The position numbers were made by a program, and so were the translations under genes. Below the pieces are notes generated by a model. The model ran no database searches. It worked only from the letters and a program-made list of their open reading frames with translations, and was not told the DNA's origin. A DNA stretch of 64,000 bases from Bacteroidetes bacterium HLUCCA01 (GTDB lineage Bacteria > Bacteroidota > Rhodothermia > Balneolales > HLUCCA01), in NCBI GenBank assembly GCA_001314545.1, contig LIHN01000001.1, positions 650,180 to 714,179 of the forward strand, written 5' to 3'. Below, piece by piece: positions 60,689-64,000 of this stretch. Position 1 is the first letter of the stretch. Each line of letters starts with the position of its first letter.

Positions 60689-63219
60689 GTTTTATCTGGA
60701 AAATGGCCTGGCGGGAGACCCGCAACAGCCTGCGTAAGCTTTTGTTATTTATTGCCGCCATTGTCATGGGTGTAGCCGCACTGGTTTCCATCACCTCCTT
60801 CGGGGAGAATCTGGACCAGGCCATAGAAGATCAGGCCAAAACCCTGCTCGGGGCCGACCTCGTCATTGATGGCAGGATGGCATTCAGCCCTGAAACCATC
60901 GCCCTGTTCGACTCCCTCGGCGGGGAGCAGTCCTACGAGGTTCAGTTTACCTCCATGGTCCAGTTCCCGGCTACCGGAGCCACCCGGCTGGGCCAGATTC
61001 GCGCCCTGCGCGGCGGTTTTCCCTTCTATGGGGTTCTTGAAACCGATCCGGCCGATGCGGTCGAGGCTTTCCGCGCCGACACCACCCTCGCCCTGGTGGA
61101 TGATACCATGATGCTGCAGTTTGGCATCGAAACCGGCGATTCCATCCGCGTGGGTAATGTGACCTACAAGATTGCGGGCAGACTGCTCTCCATTCCCGGA
61201 GAGAGCCTGGCGCAGGGACTGGCGGGTCCGAGAGTGTTCATCCCCGAGGCCACCCTGCCGGCAACCGGTCTGATACAGCGGGGCAGCCGGATTGAGTACA
61301 ATATGTATTTTCGCTTCGATGACAACCGGGATGTGGAGGCACTGGTTGCCAGCATAGACACGCAGCTTAACGAATACCGCATCGATGCCGACACGGTGGA
61401 AGACCGGAAAGCCTCGCTGGGTCGGGCGCTGACCAATTTAACCCGGTTTCTGAATCTGGTCGGTTTTATTGCCTTGCTGCTTGGCGGGGTGGGCATTGCC
61501 AGCGCCGTTCATGTGTACATCCAGCGCAAGGTCAATACCGTGGCCGTACTGCGGTGCATCGGGGTTACCACCCGGCAGGCCGTGAGTATCTACGTGATTC
61601 AATCGGTAGGTATGGGGCTGATCGGGGCGGGTTTCGGGGCGTTGATCGGGGTCGGGGTTCAGCGACTGGTCCCCATCGTTCTGGCAGATTTCCTGCCGGT
61701 CGACATCGAGTTTGGCATATCCTGGCTGGCCATCGCCACCGGATTTCTGATCGGGATGGTCGTCACGGCGCTCTTTGCCCTGCAGCCACTGCTGGAAGTG
61801 CGGCGTATCTCTCCCCTGCTGGCCATCCGCCGGCGATTTGAGTCGGCCGACGCATCCGGGCCGGCCGATCCCCTGCGGTGGGCGGTGTACGCCGTGGTGG
61901 CCGGCGGCATCCTGCTGACCTCCATCCTGCTCACAGACCGTCTGGATATCGGACTCGGGTTTTTTGGCGGGGTTATCGGCGCCTTTGCACTGCTCACCCT
62001 CATAGCCTTCGGACTCACCCGCGGATTACGACGCTGGTTTCCTGCCAACAGCCGCTATGTAGTCCGGCAGGGTGTGGCCAACCTGTACCGGCCCAACAAC
62101 CAGACCCTGGCCATGGTGGTCACGCTGGGTTTCAGCACCTTTCTGATCGCCACGTTGTTCATGAGTCGCGATATGCTTCTGGGCCAGCTGGATACCGGGT
62201 TTACCCAAAACCAATCCAATTTTGTGGCCTTCGACATACAGACCGACCAGCGCGAAGGGCTTCGCAGCATCATGGAGGCTGACTACGGGCTGGAAATCCG
62301 CCAGGATGTCCCCATCGTCACCATGCGGATGACGCATATCAACGGGGAGCGCGTGGAGGCCATTCAGGACAGCAGCGAAACCATTCGCATCCCGAACTGG
62401 CTGTATCAGCGGGAGGTGCGGGCTACCTACCGCAATGAAATCACCGACGCCGAACGCATTACCCGGGGTGAATGGATCGGCTATTTTGATGACTTTGAAG
62501 GACTGGTTCCCATTTCCATCGAGGAGGGTGTTGCCGGTGAGATGGGCATTGAACTGGGCGATGAATTCACGTTCAACGTTCAGGGAATTCCCATGCAGAC
62601 CTACGTGGCCAGTTTCCGGGAGGTCGACTGGCAGCAGGTACAGCCGAATTTCATCTTTACGTTTCCCTCCGGCGTGCTGGAGGAAGCTCCGCAGTTTCAT
62701 GTATTCGTGACCCGGGTACCTGACCGGCAGACCGGCGCCCGGCTGCAGCGCGATATCATCACCAAATTTCCCAACTTGTCGCTGATCGACCTCGACCTGG
62801 TGCTCGGAACAGTGGATGCCATTTTGAGCCGGGTCAGTTTCGTTATTCAGTTCATGGCCCTGTTCAGTGTGATAACCGGATTGATTGTGCTGACCGGTGC
62901 CGTGGTTTCCAGCCGGTTTCAGCGCATCCAGGAAAGTGTGTTGCTGAAAACACTGGGTGCGCAGGGTGCGCAGATACTGGGCATCATGAGCGTGGAGTAC
63001 CTGATTCTGGGACTTATTTCGGCACTCACCGGAGTTTTTCTGGCGTTTGCAGCCGCGTGGGGACTTTCTGTAGCTGTTTTTGAAACAGCTTTTGTTCCCG
63101 GCATGCTCACCATTTCCCTGCTGGTTGTGGCAGTCATGGGTATCACCCTGGTTATCGGTCTGGTAAGCAGCCGTGATATCTATCGAAGGAGTCCGCTGGA
63201 GGTCTTACGATCGGCATAA
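60685..63219 (+). CDS. FtsX-like ABC permease (YbbP-like)
   Basis: An 844-residue permease with two FtsX-type domains. '[27 protein letters not shown]' opens the first helix (residues 9-35 region). An extracytoplasmic domain follows. The first FtsX core is at about 245-370 ('[20 protein letters not shown]'), a second extracytoplasmic region at about 490-690, and the last core contains '[22 protein letters not shown]'. The length and layout match YbbP. The family is thought to move lipids or lipoproteins; the substrate is not known. Confidence 0.9.
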   Translation: MSFIWKMAWRETRNSLRKLLLFIAAIVMGVAALVSITSFGENLDQAIEDQAKTLLGADLVIDGRMAFSPETIALFDSLGGEQSYEVQFTSMVQFPATGATRLGQIRALRGGFPFYGVLETDPADAVEAFRADTTLALVDDTMMLQFGIETGDSIRVGNVTYKIAGRLLSIPGESLAQGLAGPRVFIPEATLPATGLIQRGSRIEYNMYFRFDDNRDVEALVASIDTQLNEYRIDADTVEDRKASLGRALTNLTRFLNLVGFIALLLGGVGIASAVHVYIQRKVNTVAVLRCIGVTTRQAVSIYVIQSVGMGLIGAGFGALIGVGVQRLVPIVLADFLPVDIEFGISWLAIATGFLIGMVVTALFALQPLLEVRRISPLLAIRRRFESADASGPADPLRWAVYAVVAGGILLTSILLTDRLDIGLGFFGGVIGAFALLTLIAFGLTRGLRRWFPANSRYVVRQGVANLYRPNNQTLAMVVTLGFSTFLIATLFMSRDMLLGQLDTGFTQNQSNFVAFDIQTDQREGLRSIMEADYGLEIRQDVPIVTMRMTHINGERVEAIQDSSETIRIPNWLYQREVRATYRNEITDAERITRGEWIGYFDDFEGLVPISIEEGVAGEMGIELGDEFTFNVQGIPMQTYVASFREVDWQQVQPNFIFTFPSGVLEEAPQFHVFVTRVPDRQTGARLQRDIITKFPNLSLIDLDLVLGTVDAILSRVSFVIQFMALFSVITGLIVLTGAVVSSRFQRIQESVLLKTLGAQGAQILGIMSVEYLILGLISALTGVFLAFAAAWGLSVAVFETAFVPGMLTISLLVVAVMGITLVIGLVSSRDIYRRSPLEVLRSA

Positions 63220-63319
63220 ACGTTTTTGTATCCGTGCCCATCAGTCTAACCGAGGTGCAAGACGTGAAAAACACCGGATCACTGACCGTATTCAGGCCGC
63301 ACACGCCCAAGGTATCGTA

Positions 63320-64000
63320 TCAGGTTGTATAGACCGAATTGAACAGCACATAATCGGTTGTGAGGTCCGTGCCCCAGGCGCGGGCCTCCTCCTGCCCTTC
63401 GTTCAGGTTCAGTTTGACAAAAATGTGCGACTCCCGCAGGAGTTTCTTCATGTAGTTACGATCGTACTCCACCGGCTTACCCTGGTCCAGCACCAGCACC
63501 AGCTCCTGCTCAATACCCAGGTACAAGTCGCAACGGGTGTAATCAAACGGCACGCCCGCGTTGCCGGCAGCGCAGATAATCCGGCCCCAGTTCGGGTCGC
63601 GACCAAACATGGCGGTTTTCACCAGAGACGATTTCGAAATACCCCGGGCCATGACACGGGCGTGTTCTTCACCGGGAGCGCCGGTTACGGTATACTGTAC
63701 AAATTTAGATGAGCCTTCCCCATCGCTGACAATGAGTCGGGCCAGGTGTTCCATCATCTCCAGAAGCCGTGCGTAGAACATCGCATACCCCTCGTCGGTC
63801 TCCTCACGCAGGGGCTCGTTTTCGGCAAGTCCGTTCGCCATCACCGCAACCATGTCGTTGGTGGACGTGTCGCCGTCAACGGTTATCATGTTGAACGTCC
63901 GGTCTACAGCGTTTTTAACCGATCGCCGGAGCAGATCCGGTTCAATAGCCACATCGGTCACGATAAACCCCAGCATGGTGGCCATATTGGGGTGTATCAT
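63320..64000 (-). CDS. argJ: ArgJ, glutamate N-acetyltransferase/ornithine acetyltransferase, C-terminal part
   Basis: The gene runs off the right edge, so only the last 226 residues are seen. The autocleavage site 'MIHPNMATMLGF' marks the alpha/beta junction; the Thr after Ala is the catalytic nucleophile. 'DGDTSTNDMVAVMANG' and 'GRDPNWGRIICAAGNAGV' are typical of the beta chain, and the chain ends 'DYVLFNSVYTT'. ArgJ transfers the acetyl group from N-acetylornithine to glutamate in arginine synthesis. It converges on the permease gene with 100 bp between, where I see no terminator. Confidence 0.93.
   Translation of the reverse strand: MIHPNMATMLGFIVTDVAIEPDLLRRSVKNAVDRTFNMITVDGDTSTNDMVAVMANGLAENEPLREETDEGYAMFYARLLEMMEHLARLIVSDGEGSSKFVQYTVTGAPGEEHARVMARGISKSSLVKTAMFGRDPNWGRIICAAGNAGVPFDYTRCDLYLGIEQELVLVLDQGKPVEYDRNYMKKLLRESHIFVKLNLNEGQEEARAWGTDLTTDYVLFNSVYTT

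Overview
The window is about 64 kb of bacterial chromosome with dense, mostly operonic coding. I see no rRNA, tRNA, CRISPR array or insertion sequence. The gene content (TonB-dependent receptor with a carboxypeptidase-like N-terminal domain, hybrid two-component system with periplasmic propeller and AraC output, GldF/GldG-like ABC set, large outer-membrane barrel proteins) and the rarity of Shine-Dalgarno sequences point to the Bacteroidota/Rhodothermota/Balneolota side of the tree. A moderately GC-rich member such as a Balneolales or Rhodothermales bacterium is my inference; no marker gene proves it.

Layout. 1-7.8 kb: end of a THUMP-like-domain methyltransferase, a double-AAA ATPase, a CorC/HlyC-type membrane protein, then a compact minus-strand set with PspA, two coiled-coil companions and an enoyl-CoA hydratase, and a pyrimidine-nucleoside phosphorylase. 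7.9-11.8 kb: plus-strand operon with a membrane-anchored unknown, a PdxB-like dehydrogenase and a two-gene ABC exporter. 11.9-14.9 kb: a large secreted metalloprotease/propeller/barrel protein. 15.0-21.4 kb: a 79-bp tandem repeat, TatD, a small membrane protein, a ligase-associated exonuclease, a P1B metal ATPase and an ATP-dependent DNA ligase. 21.6-28.1 kb: two convergent hybrid sensor kinases separated by a strong terminator. 28.2-31.8 kb: a small membrane protein, an AlkA-like glycosylase, a pterin dehydratase and an SLC45-like MFS transporter. 31.9-35.8 kb: ABC ATPase, permease, GldG-like and His-rich auxiliary protein.

35.9-48.3 kb is the most coherent accessory block: alcohol and aldehyde dehydrogenases, MmgE/PrpD, FAS1/MaoC-like hydratase, CaiB CoA-transferase, acyl-CoA dehydrogenase, CitE/HpcH lyase, an unknown protein, a sodium:solute symporter with a 29-residue companion, a secreted lactonase-like hydrolase and a GntR regulator. 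CoA-transferase, hydratase and citramalyl-CoA-lyase-like genes together match the logic of itaconate/mesaconate breakdown to pyruvate and acetyl-CoA. The lactonase, the dehydrogenases and PrpD suggest a wider substrate that I cannot name.

48.4-54.1 kb: ATP-grasp ligase, lipoprotein, KamA-family radical SAM enzyme, then a small accessory patch with a RelE/ParE-type toxin-antitoxin pair, a decayed partial copy of kamA, an antitoxin-like orphan, three 33-bp palindromic repeats and an AAA/DUF4143 ATPase. 54.2-58.7 kb: a DUF4139 protein, a TonB-dependent receptor and an acidic/His-rich lipoprotein that look like a metal-uptake unit. 58.9-63.2 kb: a TesA-like esterase divergent from a YbbA/YbbP-like ABC pair, the E. 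coli arrangement. The window ends inside argJ.
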